Shown here: one piece after another, positions 30,662 to 39,467 of the stretch
Layout of the letters: every line of letters begins with the position of its first letter
How positions within the stretch are numbered: the stretch's first letter is position 1
Source of the DNA: Psychrosphaera sp. B3R10
GTDB lineage: Bacteria > Pseudomonadota > Gammaproteobacteria > Enterobacterales > Alteromonadaceae
DNA length: 64,000 nt
NCBI RefSeq assembly: GCF_018861025.1
Contig: NZ_JAHKQH010000008.1
Span: forward strand, 1 to 64,000
Reading direction: 5' to 3'
The notes under the pieces: model-generated
Told to the model about the DNA's origin: nothing
The model's input: the letters and a program-made list of their open reading frames with translations, nothing else
The model's database searches: none
Program-made: the position numbers and the translations under genes

Positions 30662-31576
30662 ATGCCGGTTTCAGCCGCTTTTGTTTTGGTGATCATCATT
30701 TGGTCAACGACACCCCTTGGTATCGTTTGGAGCAGTGAAAGCATTCCACCAACCTTGTCTCTGTTTATGCGTATGGCAATTGCAGTGGTATTAGGCTTAC
30801 CATTAATGAAATTACTCGGTATTAAACTCGATTGGCGACCAAAAGCCATCAGAGTTTATCTGTATTCTAGCCTAAGTCTTGCTATTGGTATGTTGTTTTG
30901 TTACCTCGCAGCAAGGCACATTTCAAGTGGCTTAATGTCACTCTCATTTGGTATCGCACCTATTTTGTCGGGCCTATTTGCTCAGCAAATTTTAAATGAG
31001 GCCCGGTTTACCCCAATTAAAATGATCGCACTGACGATTGCATTAGGCGGCCTCACCTTAGTTTGCATGGATAACTTATCTGTGGGCGAGAGCAGTCTTA
31101 TTGGCTTTGCTTGCATTAGTGTCGGCGTCATCATGTTCAGTTTAAGTGGGGTACTGGTTAAAAGTGTTGATATTGATTTACATCCATTATCAACCACGAT
31201 GGGGTCGTTAATTTTGAGTATGCCGATGTTTGTCTTATTTTGGTATGTGATGGACGGTCAGATCAATTATGAGCAATGGCAACCTAAGGCGATTGCGGCT
31301 GTCATCTATCTAGGTATATTTGCCTCATTGATTGGTTTTTTAGCCTACTTTTATGTATTGAAAAATTTACTTGCGAGTTCAGTCGCCTTAATCGTTATGG
31401 TAACGCCAGTTGTGAGCACCGGATTAGGTGTTTGGCTCAACGATGAACGTTTCTCAATGGGGCTCGTCATCGGGGGCCTGTTTGTTATTGTTGGACTCGG
31501 ATTATTTCAATTTGGTGATAAATGGTTTAGAAGAAATAAATCGTTTGCACCGTTACCCATTTCTAAAAACTTATAA
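30662..31576 (+). CDS. EamA/DMT family transporter
   Basis: The 304-residue protein has ten membrane segments in two five-helix EamA repeats. The first starts FVLVIIIWSTTPLGIVWSSE and the second at about residue 150 (IGFACISVGVIMFSLSGVLVKS). Late conserved elements are ASSVALIVMVTPVVSTGLGVWLNDE. DMT permeases of this type export amino acids or other metabolites from the cytoplasm. The substrate is unknown. It is monocistronic or paired with the following oxygenase (22-bp gap). ATG at 30662. Confidence 0.9.
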   Translation: MPVSAAFVLVIIIWSTTPLGIVWSSESIPPTLSLFMRMAIAVVLGLPLMKLLGIKLDWRPKAIRVYLYSSLSLAIGMLFCYLAARHISSGLMSLSFGIAPILSGLFAQQILNEARFTPIKMIALTIALGGLTLVCMDNLSVGESSLIGFACISVGVIMFSLSGVLVKSVDIDLHPLSTTMGSLILSMPMFVLFWYVMDGQINYEQWQPKAIAAVIYLGIFASLIGFLAYFYVLKNLLASSVALIVMVTPVVSTGLGVWLNDERFSMGLVIGGLFVIVGLGLFQFGDKWFRRNKSFAPLPISKNL

Positions 31577-31598
31577 TAATTAAAAAATAGGAACGCTC

Positions 31599-32435
31599 AT
31601 GTTACCCATTGTTGATTTCCACGCGGAAGATGCCGCAGAAACGTTTGTAAAATCTCTGCACGAGACCGGATTTGGGGTTCTTAAAAACCATCCAATCCAA
31701 AAAGAGTTATTGCAATCGTTATACGATAATTGGGCTGGCTTTTTTAATTCTGACGAAAAAATAAAGTTTCAGTTTAATGTTGAGACCCAAGATGGCTTTT
31801 TCCCAACGTCTGTTTCTGAAACGGCAAAAGGCTTTAAAGTTAAAGACATTAAAGAATACTTTCATTTTTATCCATGGGGCCAAGCTCCTGAAGGGTTAAA
31901 GCAACAAGCTCAAGATTACTTTAGTCAAGCAAATGACGTTGCAGAAACCCTATTAAATTGGGTGCAGGAACATTCTCCGACTGATGTTGCTGCCAAATAT
32001 TCAGCGCCTTTGTCGTCAATGATTGAAAAAAGTGAACAGACCTTGTTGCGTGTATTGCATTATCCACCAATTACCGGTGATGAAGAGGTTGGAGCGATTC
32101 GTGCGGCGGCTCACGGTGACATTAATTTATTAACTATCTTGCCGGCGGCCAATGCAGGTGGATTGCAAGTACAACTCAAAGATGGCAGTTGGTTTGACGT
32201 TCCAGGTGATTTTGGCTGTATTATTGTTAATATCGGAGATATGTTACAAGAGGCTTCTGGTGGCTATTTTCCAAGTACAATCCACCGAGTGATTAATCCA
32301 GAGGGCGAAGACCGTTCTCGTTCTCGGATTTCATTACCGTTATTTTTGCACCCGAGACCAGATGTTGTCTTGTCAGAGCGTTATACCGCTAGAGAATATT
32401 TACAAGAGCGCTTACGCGAACTTGGCGTCAAGTAA
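31599..32435 (+). CDS. 2-oxoglutarate/Fe(II) oxygenase, isopenicillin N synthase-like
   Basis: A 278-residue double-stranded beta-helix oxygenase. The iron ligands are His172-x-Asp174 in AAHGDINLLT and His229 in PSTIHRVINP. The 2-oxoglutarate binding Arg-x-Ser is in RSRISLPLF (Arg243, Ser245). The N-terminal DIOX_N-like part is LPIVDFHAE and TGFGVLKNHPI. The substrate cannot be inferred. Such proteins in bacteria are often of unassigned function. It follows the EamA exporter by 22 bp and is convergent with the M2 peptidase. AGGA precedes the ATG. Confidence 0.88.
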   Translation: MLPIVDFHAEDAAETFVKSLHETGFGVLKNHPIQKELLQSLYDNWAGFFNSDEKIKFQFNVETQDGFFPTSVSETAKGFKVKDIKEYFHFYPWGQAPEGLKQQAQDYFSQANDVAETLLNWVQEHSPTDVAAKYSAPLSSMIEKSEQTLLRVLHYPPITGDEEVGAIRAAAHGDINLLTILPAANAGGLQVQLKDGSWFDVPGDFGCIIVNIGDMLQEASGGYFPSTIHRVINPEGEDRSRSRISLPLFLHPRPDVVLSERYTAREYLQERLRELGVK

Positions 32436-32507
32436 TCGTTTTTTTATTAAGCGTTAATGCTCAGTAAACACTAACGTCGCGACACATTAGCTACAGAAGA
32501 GACTAAT

Positions 32508-32546
32508 AAAAACGCCCCGTATATGGATAACATATGGGGCGTTTTT
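32508..32546. terminator. Bidirectional terminator between the oxygenase and the M2 peptidase
   Basis: AAAAACGCCCC continues into ATATG, pairing with CATATGGGGCGTTTTT across a small GT bulge, with T runs on both strands, between convergent genes. Confidence 0.85.
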
Positions 32547-32590
32547 GGGTTCTAACGATTGACTTTTAGTTTGTCATTTTTAGTTTGTCA

Positions 32591-34417
32591 TTACCAACCA
32601 CATTGGCGGTGCATGTTTTGCTTATCTAACCATTCTTGAACCGGTTTGAAGTAATCAAGAACCGCAGTGGCATCCATTTTTCCGCTACCAGTCATGGCTT
32701 CTAGCGCTTCTTGCCAGGTTTTACTCGTTCCCATTTCTAACATTGCGTTTAACTTAGCACCTGCTTCTTTGCTGCCGTAAATTGAACAACGGTGAAGTGG
32801 TCCTGTTTCACCTGCGATTTCACACAATTCACGATGGAATTGGAATTGTAAAATATGCGCTAAGAAATAGCGTGAATAAGGCGTATTGGCCGGAATATGG
32901 TATTTAGAACCCGGATCAAAATCGGTCGCCGCGCGCGCTACTGGTGCGACAATACCTTGGTATTGTTCGCGCAGTTTCCACCAACCATCATTGTATTGCT
33001 CAGGAGATAACTCACCTGAAAATACTTGCCAGCGCCATTTGTCGACCATTAACCCAAATGGTAAGAAAGCGACTTTGTCCATGGCCATACGGATCAAAAA
33101 TGGTAAATCACCAGATGCGTCAGGCTCTTCGTCGATTAAATCAATTTCTTTTAGATATTTTGGCGTAATTGATAAAGCAACGGTATCACCAATTGCTTCA
33201 TGGAATCCGTCATTAGCGCTGTTTCGATATAAAACCGGTTGTTTTAAGTTGTAGGCACGTTGATAAAAGTTATGACCCAATTCATGATGAATAACATTAA
33301 ATTCTTCACCCGTAGTTTGGATACACATCTTTATGCGGTAATCTGTAGGGGTTATGTCCCAAGCACTCGCATGACAAACGGCATCATGGTCAGTTGGTTG
33401 GTTGAACATGGATTTTTCCCAGAATGATTCTGGTAGTGGCTCAAACCCTAAAGAAGTGAAAAAACCTTCAGCTTGTTCGACCATTTTAATCGCGTCGTAA
33501 TTATGTTCTTTTAATTGTTTAGTCACGTCAACGCTGGCGTTGCTCTTAGGACCTATAGCGTCGTATAAGTTACCCCAAGTTTGCGCCCACATATTGCCCA
33601 TCATATGCGCTGGAATTGGTCCCTGCGCCGGGACGACGTCATCACCGTATTTTTCGTTTAATTTTGCCCTAACATGACAATGCAGCGAATCGTATAATGG
33701 TTTTACTTGCAACCAAACACGGTCCATTTCCTGCTCAAACTCTTCTGGTGACATATCATAGTTGCTGCGCCACATAGAACCAACATCGTCAAATCCCAAA
33801 TCTTTTGCCCCTAAGTTTGCGATTTCAACGAGGCGTTCATATTTAGGTTTCATCTGTGGAGATACTTTGCGCCAGTTAATCCAGGCTTCTAACATTTGTT
33901 GCGGATCATCAGAGGTCGCTAACATTTGACTAAGCTCGACCAAGTTGAATTTCTCTCCGTCAGGTGTTTGACCCGAACCATACATGGCACCAAGCTCACT
34001 TTCGATACCGGCAAGTTCTGAGGCTAATTCAGGTTTAGAGGCTGGCGCAGGGAGCGTTAAACCGAGTCTCAATAAATCAAGTTTGCGCTTGGTATCGATA
34101 TCTAAGTCTAAATCTTTAAATTTTGCGGCGCCATTCGCCAAATCAATTTGCATCAATTTGTATTCTTCATTTGCTTTTGAAGCAATGTATTGGCTGTCTT
34201 CTGTAATGAAGGTTTGTGAAATCCATAATGCCTTACCCACGTATTCGCTGTTTTCTTTAATTCGTTTTTCCGCATTTGCGACATACAACTTAGCATCAGA
34301 GGCGGTAACAGTTTGTTCTGTTGAATTTGATGTATCGTTTTTAGCACCTGTGCAGGCACTTAATGAAAGTGCCATAGCACCACAAATTAATAACGATGAA
34401 GGTTTTAACTTAAACAT
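32591..34417 (-). CDS. M2 family peptidyl-dipeptidase (ACE-like) lipoprotein
   Basis: The 608-residue protein is a bacterial homolog of angiotensin-converting enzyme, a zinc dipeptidyl carboxypeptidase. It begins with a lipoprotein signal peptide ending LSLSAC (Cys about 22), followed by a low-complexity linker. HHELGH at about 376-381 contains the zinc motif HExxH, and the third ligand glutamate is in NDGFHEAIGD. GTSKTWQEALEAMTG is typical near the C-terminus. It likely trims oligopeptides in the periplasm. ATG at 34417. Monocistronic. Confidence 0.93.
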   Translation of the reverse strand: MFKLKPSSLLICGAMALSLSACTGAKNDTSNSTEQTVTASDAKLYVANAEKRIKENSEYVGKALWISQTFITEDSQYIASKANEEYKLMQIDLANGAAKFKDLDLDIDTKRKLDLLRLGLTLPAPASKPELASELAGIESELGAMYGSGQTPDGEKFNLVELSQMLATSDDPQQMLEAWINWRKVSPQMKPKYERLVEIANLGAKDLGFDDVGSMWRSNYDMSPEEFEQEMDRVWLQVKPLYDSLHCHVRAKLNEKYGDDVVPAQGPIPAHMMGNMWAQTWGNLYDAIGPKSNASVDVTKQLKEHNYDAIKMVEQAEGFFTSLGFEPLPESFWEKSMFNQPTDHDAVCHASAWDITPTDYRIKMCIQTTGEEFNVIHHELGHNFYQRAYNLKQPVLYRNSANDGFHEAIGDTVALSITPKYLKEIDLIDEEPDASGDLPFLIRMAMDKVAFLPFGLMVDKWRWQVFSGELSPEQYNDGWWKLREQYQGIVAPVARAATDFDPGSKYHIPANTPYSRYFLAHILQFQFHRELCEIAGETGPLHRCSIYGSKEAGAKLNAMLEMGTSKTWQEALEAMTGSGKMDATAVLDYFKPVQEWLDKQNMHRQCGW

Positions 34418-34626
34418 ACTGGAAGTGTCCTTTGGAGATTAATCTATACCTGAATTACGTTTTTAACTCAGACTTGTTGCTGAGGTTATCCAATCATTCA
34501 ACAAACTTCAATTAAGATATAATTTAGTTCATTATGGACTATGTAACGCTACGGTATATTATAGCGACATAATATTGAGTAGATTCGCCAATTTTAGGTG
34601 TTATTTCTAAATGACAACGGAGTAAT

Positions 34627-35676
34627 ATGATGATTTTTAGACAGTTGTTTGATGTTCAATCAAGTACTTATACATATTTGTTAGGCGACTTAAGTAGTAA
34701 AAAAGCCATTATTATTGATCCAGTATTTGAACAAACTAATCGAGATAGTGCCTTAATAGAAGAATTAGGGTTAACACTGCAATATTCAATAGATACCCAT
34801 TGTCATGCTGACCATGTCACAGCGAGTTGGCTGTTAAAGCAACGTTTTGGTTGTCAAATTGGCTCGGCAGCGGTGATTCAAGCCGAAAATACCGATCTTC
34901 ATTTTACGCAAGGTGATGTCATTACCGTTGGAGACATTACATTGGAGGTAAGGGCAACACCTGGGCATACTGATGGTTGCTTAACTTATGTGTGCCATAG
35001 TGCTAAATTAGCTTTTACTGGCGATACCTTGTTAATTCGTGGTTGTGGTCGATGTGATTTCCAACAGGGCAGTGCAAGCCGACTCTTTGCATCGATCAAA
35101 AAACAAATTTTTACCTTGCCAGATGATTATACGTTATACCCTGCACATGATTACTCCGGTCGAACATCGACTTCTGTTCTGGAAGAAAAAAATCACAACC
35201 CCCGGATCGGTGGTTTGGCGAGTGAATCAGACTTTGTGGGTTATATGCAAAATATGACGCTGCCCCATCCTAAATATATTGATATTGCTCTACCTGCCAA
35301 TTTAAAAAGTGGAAAAACAGATACGGATCTAAATTTGCCCACTTGGGCGCCTTTGACATTAACGTATGCGGGAATTTATGAAGTGTCGCCGCAATGGGTT
35401 GTTTGCTCGATGGAGAACATACAGTTAGTGGATGTGAGAGAGTTAGACGAAGTAACTATGCAAAGGGTTGAAGGGGCGATTGTTATACCATTGGCGGAGC
35501 TAAAGGATAAATATCAAACACTGGATAAATCCACCCCTGTAGTGGCGTTATGCCGGTCTGGAAAGCGTTCTGCGCTTGCGGTAAATATGTTAAAGCAAAA
35601 TGGTTTCGAGAAAGTTGCAAATGTAAAAGGTGGCTTACTTAATTGGGAGTTTGCTGGCTTGCCTATTTCCCATTAG
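34627..35676 (+). CDS. Persulfide dioxygenase-rhodanese fusion
   Basis: The 349-residue protein joins two sulfur-handling domains. The N-terminal metallo-beta-lactamase domain (about 1-235) has THCHADHVTASWLLK, GHTDGCLTY, TGDTLLIRGCGRCDFQQG and LYPAHDYSG, which are hallmarks of ETHE1-type persulfide dioxygenases that oxidise glutathione persulfide to sulfite. The C-terminal rhodanese domain has the active cysteine in ALCRSGKRSA and ends with GGLLNWEFAGLP. The fusion would pass sulfane sulfur between the two sites. GGAG precedes tandem ATGs at 34627 and 34630. Confidence 0.9.
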   Translation: MMIFRQLFDVQSSTYTYLLGDLSSKKAIIIDPVFEQTNRDSALIEELGLTLQYSIDTHCHADHVTASWLLKQRFGCQIGSAAVIQAENTDLHFTQGDVITVGDITLEVRATPGHTDGCLTYVCHSAKLAFTGDTLLIRGCGRCDFQQGSASRLFASIKKQIFTLPDDYTLYPAHDYSGRTSTSVLEEKNHNPRIGGLASESDFVGYMQNMTLPHPKYIDIALPANLKSGKTDTDLNLPTWAPLTLTYAGIYEVSPQWVVCSMENIQLVDVRELDEVTMQRVEGAIVIPLAELKDKYQTLDKSTPVVALCRSGKRSALAVNMLKQNGFEKVANVKGGLLNWEFAGLPISH

Positions 35677-35729
35677 CGCGTTGTTTTATCAGGGCCGGTT
35701 GTAAGCGTTGTTATTGAGTGTAGCCGTTG

Positions 35730-36683
35730 TTATTTCGCCGTTTGGCTGACTAGTTGCGCGGCTTTAAGCGCATTAATCATATCCGGAGTTTTCCGAATGG
35801 TTCGAACCGACTGAAACAAGCTCTGCGCTTGAGGATATTGTAGACGAATATAAACCAACCATTGTTTAATTCGATTTGAATAATATAAGCCTTTGTCGCC
35901 TTCAACCTGGTAATTGGAGTATCTAATGAGAAAGGTCATTAATTCTGACCACGGCATTTTCTCTTGAGTACCTTTTATCCAACTGGCCAAATTTGGTGTT
36001 GCAAGGGCACCACGTCCTAACATTAAGTCGTTACAGGTTGACTCTTTTAAACATTGTTTCGCATTTACTGGATCCCAAATCTCGCCATTAGCGATGACAT
36101 TGCATTCGACAGATTGTTTAATCTTTGCAATCCAAGGCCAATAGGCTGGTGGTTTATAGCCCTCTGTTTTAGTTCTGGCATGTACAGCAATTTCTGTAGC
36201 CCCGCCTTCCGCTAATGCTTGAGCATTTTCGATGGCTAACGTTTTGTCTTCAAATCCAAGTCTCATTTTGGCAGTAGTAGGCAAATGGGCTGGTACGGCT
36301 TCGCGTACAGACTTCATTATTTTGTAAAGTGTTTCAGGTTCTCGAAGTAAAATAGCGCCGCCTTTATTTTTATTGACAAGTTTAGCAGGGCAACCAAAAT
36401 TAAGGTCGATGCCCGGACTTCCTAATCGTGTCGCTACTGCGGCATTTTCAGCTAACCAATCGGGATCCTGGCCTAATAACTGGATACGTACAGACGTGCC
36501 GCTTGGCGTTTTACCCTGCTCGTAGAGTTCTGGACTGAGGCGGTAAAACACGCGGTCTGGCAACTTTTGGTCAACGATGCGAACAAATTCAGTCATGCAC
36601 AAATCAATGCCACCCAATTGTGTGAGTAGGTCCCGCATAATATGATCGATAACACCTTCCATTGGTGCGAGTATGATCCGCAT
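35730..36683 (-). CDS. dusC: tRNA-dihydrouridine(16) synthase DusC
   Basis: DusC reduces U16 in tRNA using FMN and NADPH. The 317-residue protein has the FMN-binding APMEGVIDHIMRDLL, the catalytic cysteine in GIDLNFGCPAKLVNKNKGGAILL, AVHARTKTEGY and the DusC-typical LMLGRGALATPNLASWI. The N-terminal MRIILAPMEGV start (ATG 36683) fits the family. It is divergent from gloA. Confidence 0.93.
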   Translation of the reverse strand: MRIILAPMEGVIDHIMRDLLTQLGGIDLCMTEFVRIVDQKLPDRVFYRLSPELYEQGKTPSGTSVRIQLLGQDPDWLAENAAVATRLGSPGIDLNFGCPAKLVNKNKGGAILLREPETLYKIMKSVREAVPAHLPTTAKMRLGFEDKTLAIENAQALAEGGATEIAVHARTKTEGYKPPAYWPWIAKIKQSVECNVIANGEIWDPVNAKQCLKESTCNDLMLGRGALATPNLASWIKGTQEKMPWSELMTFLIRYSNYQVEGDKGLYYSNRIKQWLVYIRLQYPQAQSLFQSVRTIRKTPDMINALKAAQLVSQTAK

Positions 36684-36758
36684 AACGCCTTACTTGCCAT
36701 TCGATAAAGTGGCGCGCATTATACGCAGTAATTAACAATTGAAAATAGGGTTCAATGA

Positions 36759-37199
36759 ATGGAATACGTACATACGATGGTGAGAGTCCAAAATTTAGAG
36801 CAATCAATGCAATTTTATTGTGACGGACTGGGGTTAAAAGAAGTATCAAGAACTGACAATGAAAAAGGCCGTTTCACGCTTGTATTTTTAGCCGCCCCGG
36901 ATCAACTCGAAGAGGCAATGGCCACCAAAAAGCCAACTATAGAGCTTACCTATAATTGGGATCCAGAAGCGTATACTGGTGGACGTAACTTTGGGCATTT
37001 GGCATTTCGTGTCGATGACATATACGCTTTATGTCAACATTTAATGGATTTAGGCGTCACGATTAACCGTCCACCACGTTGCGGACACATGGCATTTGTT
37101 CGTTCTCCCGATGGCATATCAATTGAACTTATCCAAAAAGATGGGTCTTTACCTCCAAAGGAACCTTGGCTTTCTATGGCAAATACAGGTAGCTGGTAA
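36759..37199 (+). CDS. gloA: Lactoylglutathione lyase (glyoxalase I)
   Basis: A 146-residue VOC-fold enzyme that isomerises the methylglyoxal-glutathione hemithioacetal. The four metal ligands are in place: His5 in VHTMVRV, Glu62 in IELTYNW, His80 in FGHLAFRVDD and Glu123 in DGISIELIQ. The match to E. coli GloA around IELTYNWD is close. ATG at 36759 follows AGGG. Another ATG four bases upstream is out of frame. Confidence 0.9.
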   Translation: MEYVHTMVRVQNLEQSMQFYCDGLGLKEVSRTDNEKGRFTLVFLAAPDQLEEAMATKKPTIELTYNWDPEAYTGGRNFGHLAFRVDDIYALCQHLMDLGVTINRPPRCGHMAFVRSPDGISIELIQKDGSLPPKEPWLSMANTGSW

Positions 37200-37275
37200 T
37201 CTTTACTGAGCAAACAAAAAGAAGCGGTGCCCTTTATCCCAATTTACAATTTATCGACGTTAGATTGGGCGTATG

Positions 37276-37578
37276 TTAGTCACCGCATTGCCAACAAAAT
37301 TCAAAATTGCCGCCATTGTTTTCTCCACACTCCTGGCATAGCCAATCATCTTTATCGGCTAAAATCATTTTTTCTAGTTCGACACATAATTGTCGCGCAT
37401 TATCAGCAAATTGATTTTCGATGGCCCAAATTTGTGGCCAACTTTCATTTACTGGGATTTCCCCGACGGTAGCCATAGCAAATTCGTTTTTAACTAAAAA
37501 CTTTATATTAGCCTCTGAAAGCATCGCTTTATATGGCTCGAGTTCAATATTATTGCTGGCAGTGAATATTTTTTTCAT
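37276..37578 (-). CDS. DUF2007 protein with zinc ribbon
   Basis: A 100-residue protein with an N-terminal DUF2007 (signal-transducing PII-like) part: KKIFTASNNIELEPYKAMLSEANIKFLVKNEFA, and a C-terminal zinc ribbon made of CQECG and CWQCG (two Cys-x2-Cys pairs). Family members are small cytoplasmic proteins without an established role. Convergent with gloA and divergent from the QueD-like gene. ATG at 37578. Confidence 0.82.
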   Translation of the reverse strand: MKKIFTASNNIELEPYKAMLSEANIKFLVKNEFAMATVGEIPVNESWPQIWAIENQFADNARQLCVELEKMILADKDDWLCQECGENNGGNFEFCWQCGD

Positions 37579-37707
37579 TCATTAATTTCCTTAAATGGCA
37601 CCTACACTATGGAATAAACAAAAAAATCTGCCAAGGTTTAAAACAAATAATGCGAGAAATGCCTGAAATCCGTATAATACCGTCAACTTGAAAGACGAGA
37701 GACAATA

Positions 37708-38574
37708 ATGCAACTGTTTGTAAACGATCTAACTGTAATTGATTTTTCTTACTTATGTACCAAAAGAGGCATGGTGGGTGAAAGTTGGATAGTAGACCTT
37801 ACGCTACATGGCGAACTAGACGAGCAAAATATGGTGCTTGATTTTGGCAAGGTAAAAAAACAAGTAAAGCGCATTATTGACGATACTGTTGACCATAAAT
37901 TGGTTATACCTTCAGAATTTTCTGGGTCAAAAATTGAACACGTAGAAAACACTGATTACATTCGTGTTGAATTTATCGACGACGTTGGCCAACGTATAGC
38001 AATTTCTAGCCCCCAAGATGCTTACTGTTTTATCGACTCCAGTGATATAACAATGGATGATGTGATCACGCATTTAGCCTCGGTGATAAAACCGCAATTG
38101 CCGGATAATGTTAAAAAAGTAGAACTGTCACTGCGCCCTGAAGATATCAGTGGATTTTATTATCACTATACCCATGGATTAAAGAAGCATGACGGGAACT
38201 GCCAACGTATCGCTCATGGTCACCGTTCAAAAATACAAATTTTTGAAAATGGCATGAAAAGTCCACGATTAGAGAAATTATATTCTTCACGCTGGGAAGA
38301 CATTTATGTTGCCACATCCGAAGATGAAGTTAACGCAAATGAGCTTGAATTGATCACGGCAACGGCATCGCAACGAGCCTTTAAATATGAATCTTCTCAG
38401 GGCAAATTTGAAATTGCACTGGAAAGCAATCGTATTTATGTGATGCCAATTGACAGTACTGTTGAGCTTATAGCCCAATATTTAGCAGAAAAGTTAAAAT
38501 CTGAAAACCCAAACAATGAATATCGTGTCGTCGCCTATGAAGGTGTCGCAAAAGGAGCGATTGCAAGTGCGTAG
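37708..38574 (+). CDS. Tandem QueD-like (6-carboxytetrahydropterin synthase family) protein
   Basis: The 288-residue protein contains two T-fold units. Residues 1-150 align along a whole QueD but have GES where the zinc HGH should be, while keeping the Asp-His of the catalytic relay (VDHKL, about 62-64). The second unit from about 150 has the catalytic cysteine and zinc histidines in GNCQRIAHGHRSKI (Cys165, His170, His172). The two halves thus carry complementary active-site residues. It overlaps the M23 peptidase gene by 8 bp. Whether it makes a pterin or queuosine precursor is not clear. ATG at 37708. Confidence 0.75.
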   Translation: MQLFVNDLTVIDFSYLCTKRGMVGESWIVDLTLHGELDEQNMVLDFGKVKKQVKRIIDDTVDHKLVIPSEFSGSKIEHVENTDYIRVEFIDDVGQRIAISSPQDAYCFIDSSDITMDDVITHLASVIKPQLPDNVKKVELSLRPEDISGFYYHYTHGLKKHDGNCQRIAHGHRSKIQIFENGMKSPRLEKLYSSRWEDIYVATSEDEVNANELELITATASQRAFKYESSQGKFEIALESNRIYVMPIDSTVELIAQYLAEKLKSENPNNEYRVVAYEGVAKGAIASA

Positions 38575-39385
38575 TGTAATTGTATGGATACTTAGTCTTA
38601 TCTGCCTGGTTAACTTAAATGTTAATGCAGTTGAACCACAGGTAAAACTCACTGGCAACCTGATCCAAGGCGGCTTAGTTTATGCCATCACTGACAAAGA
38701 ATTAGTGAAGGCCAAACTTGGTTCTGTTGATTTGCCTTTATACAATGATAAACGCTTAGTGGTTTTTGGGTTTGGTCGAGACGCTGAACCTGTTGATATT
38801 TTGTCGCTGGAATTTGCTGATGGCACTTTGTTTAATCAAAATTTGTCCATCGAATCCAGAGAGTACGATATAGATAAGGTGAATGGCGTCGCGAGTAAAT
38901 ATGTAAGCCCTCCAAAAGAAGTGTTATCTCGTATTAGTCAGGAAGCCGGATTAGTTAAAGCTGCTCGCGCTAAAATGACATACCGACTGGATTTTATCGA
39001 AGATGTCATTCAACCGGCTAAAGGCCGAATAAGTGGTGTGTATGGTTCTCAGCGAGTTTTTAATGGGGTGCCAAAACGACCACATTTTGGACTTGATATC
39101 GCTGCACCTACAGGGAGTCCTGTTGTCGCGCCGTGGAGTGGAACAGTGGTTTTAGCTGAACCTGATTTATATTATTCAGGTGGGACGTTAATAATAGATC
39201 ACGGCATGGGGATTACATCAACGTATATTCATTTAAGCAAAATTGATGTTGCGGTTGGAACTGTTGTTGAACAGGGTGAAAAAATTGCAGAAATTGGCGC
39301 TACGGGTCGTGTAACCGGTGCTCACCTAGATTGGCGTTTAAATTGGTTTACTCGGCGACTCGACCCACAGTTACTTTTGAAATAG
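38567..39385 (+). CDS. M23 family metallopeptidase (LytM-like), secreted
   Basis: The start is GTG at 38567, 9 nt after AGGAG inside the end of the QueD-like gene. An earlier in-frame start at 38516 would lack a ribosome binding site. The 272-residue product has a signal peptide (RSVIVWILSLICLVNLNVNA). The catalytic domain shows HFGLDIAAPTGSPVVAPWSG and TYIHLSKIDVAVG, but the usual HxH is His-Leu-Asp in GAHLDWRLNW. Peptidoglycan hydrolysis or activator function in the periplasm is likely. The HxD form may be a subfamily trait or mean reduced catalysis. Confidence 0.85.
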   Translation: MRSVIVWILSLICLVNLNVNAVEPQVKLTGNLIQGGLVYAITDKELVKAKLGSVDLPLYNDKRLVVFGFGRDAEPVDILSLEFADGTLFNQNLSIESREYDIDKVNGVASKYVSPPKEVLSRISQEAGLVKAARAKMTYRLDFIEDVIQPAKGRISGVYGSQRVFNGVPKRPHFGLDIAAPTGSPVVAPWSGTVVLAEPDLYYSGGTLIIDHGMGITSTYIHLSKIDVAVGTVVEQGEKIAEIGATGRVTGAHLDWRLNWFTRRLDPQLLLK

Positions 39386-39410
39386 CGTAAACGGCCTCAA
39401 TCGAATACAC

Positions 39411-39449
39411 AAAAAAACGTTACTGCATCTAATGCCGTAACGTTTTTTT
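39411..39449. terminator. Bidirectional terminator between the M23 and M61 peptidases
   Basis: AAAAAAACGTTAC and GTAACGTTTTTTT pair around a 13-nt loop, with seven T residues on each strand, between convergent genes. Confidence 0.9.
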
Positions 39450-39467
39450 ATGGCTGATTAAAATGAA

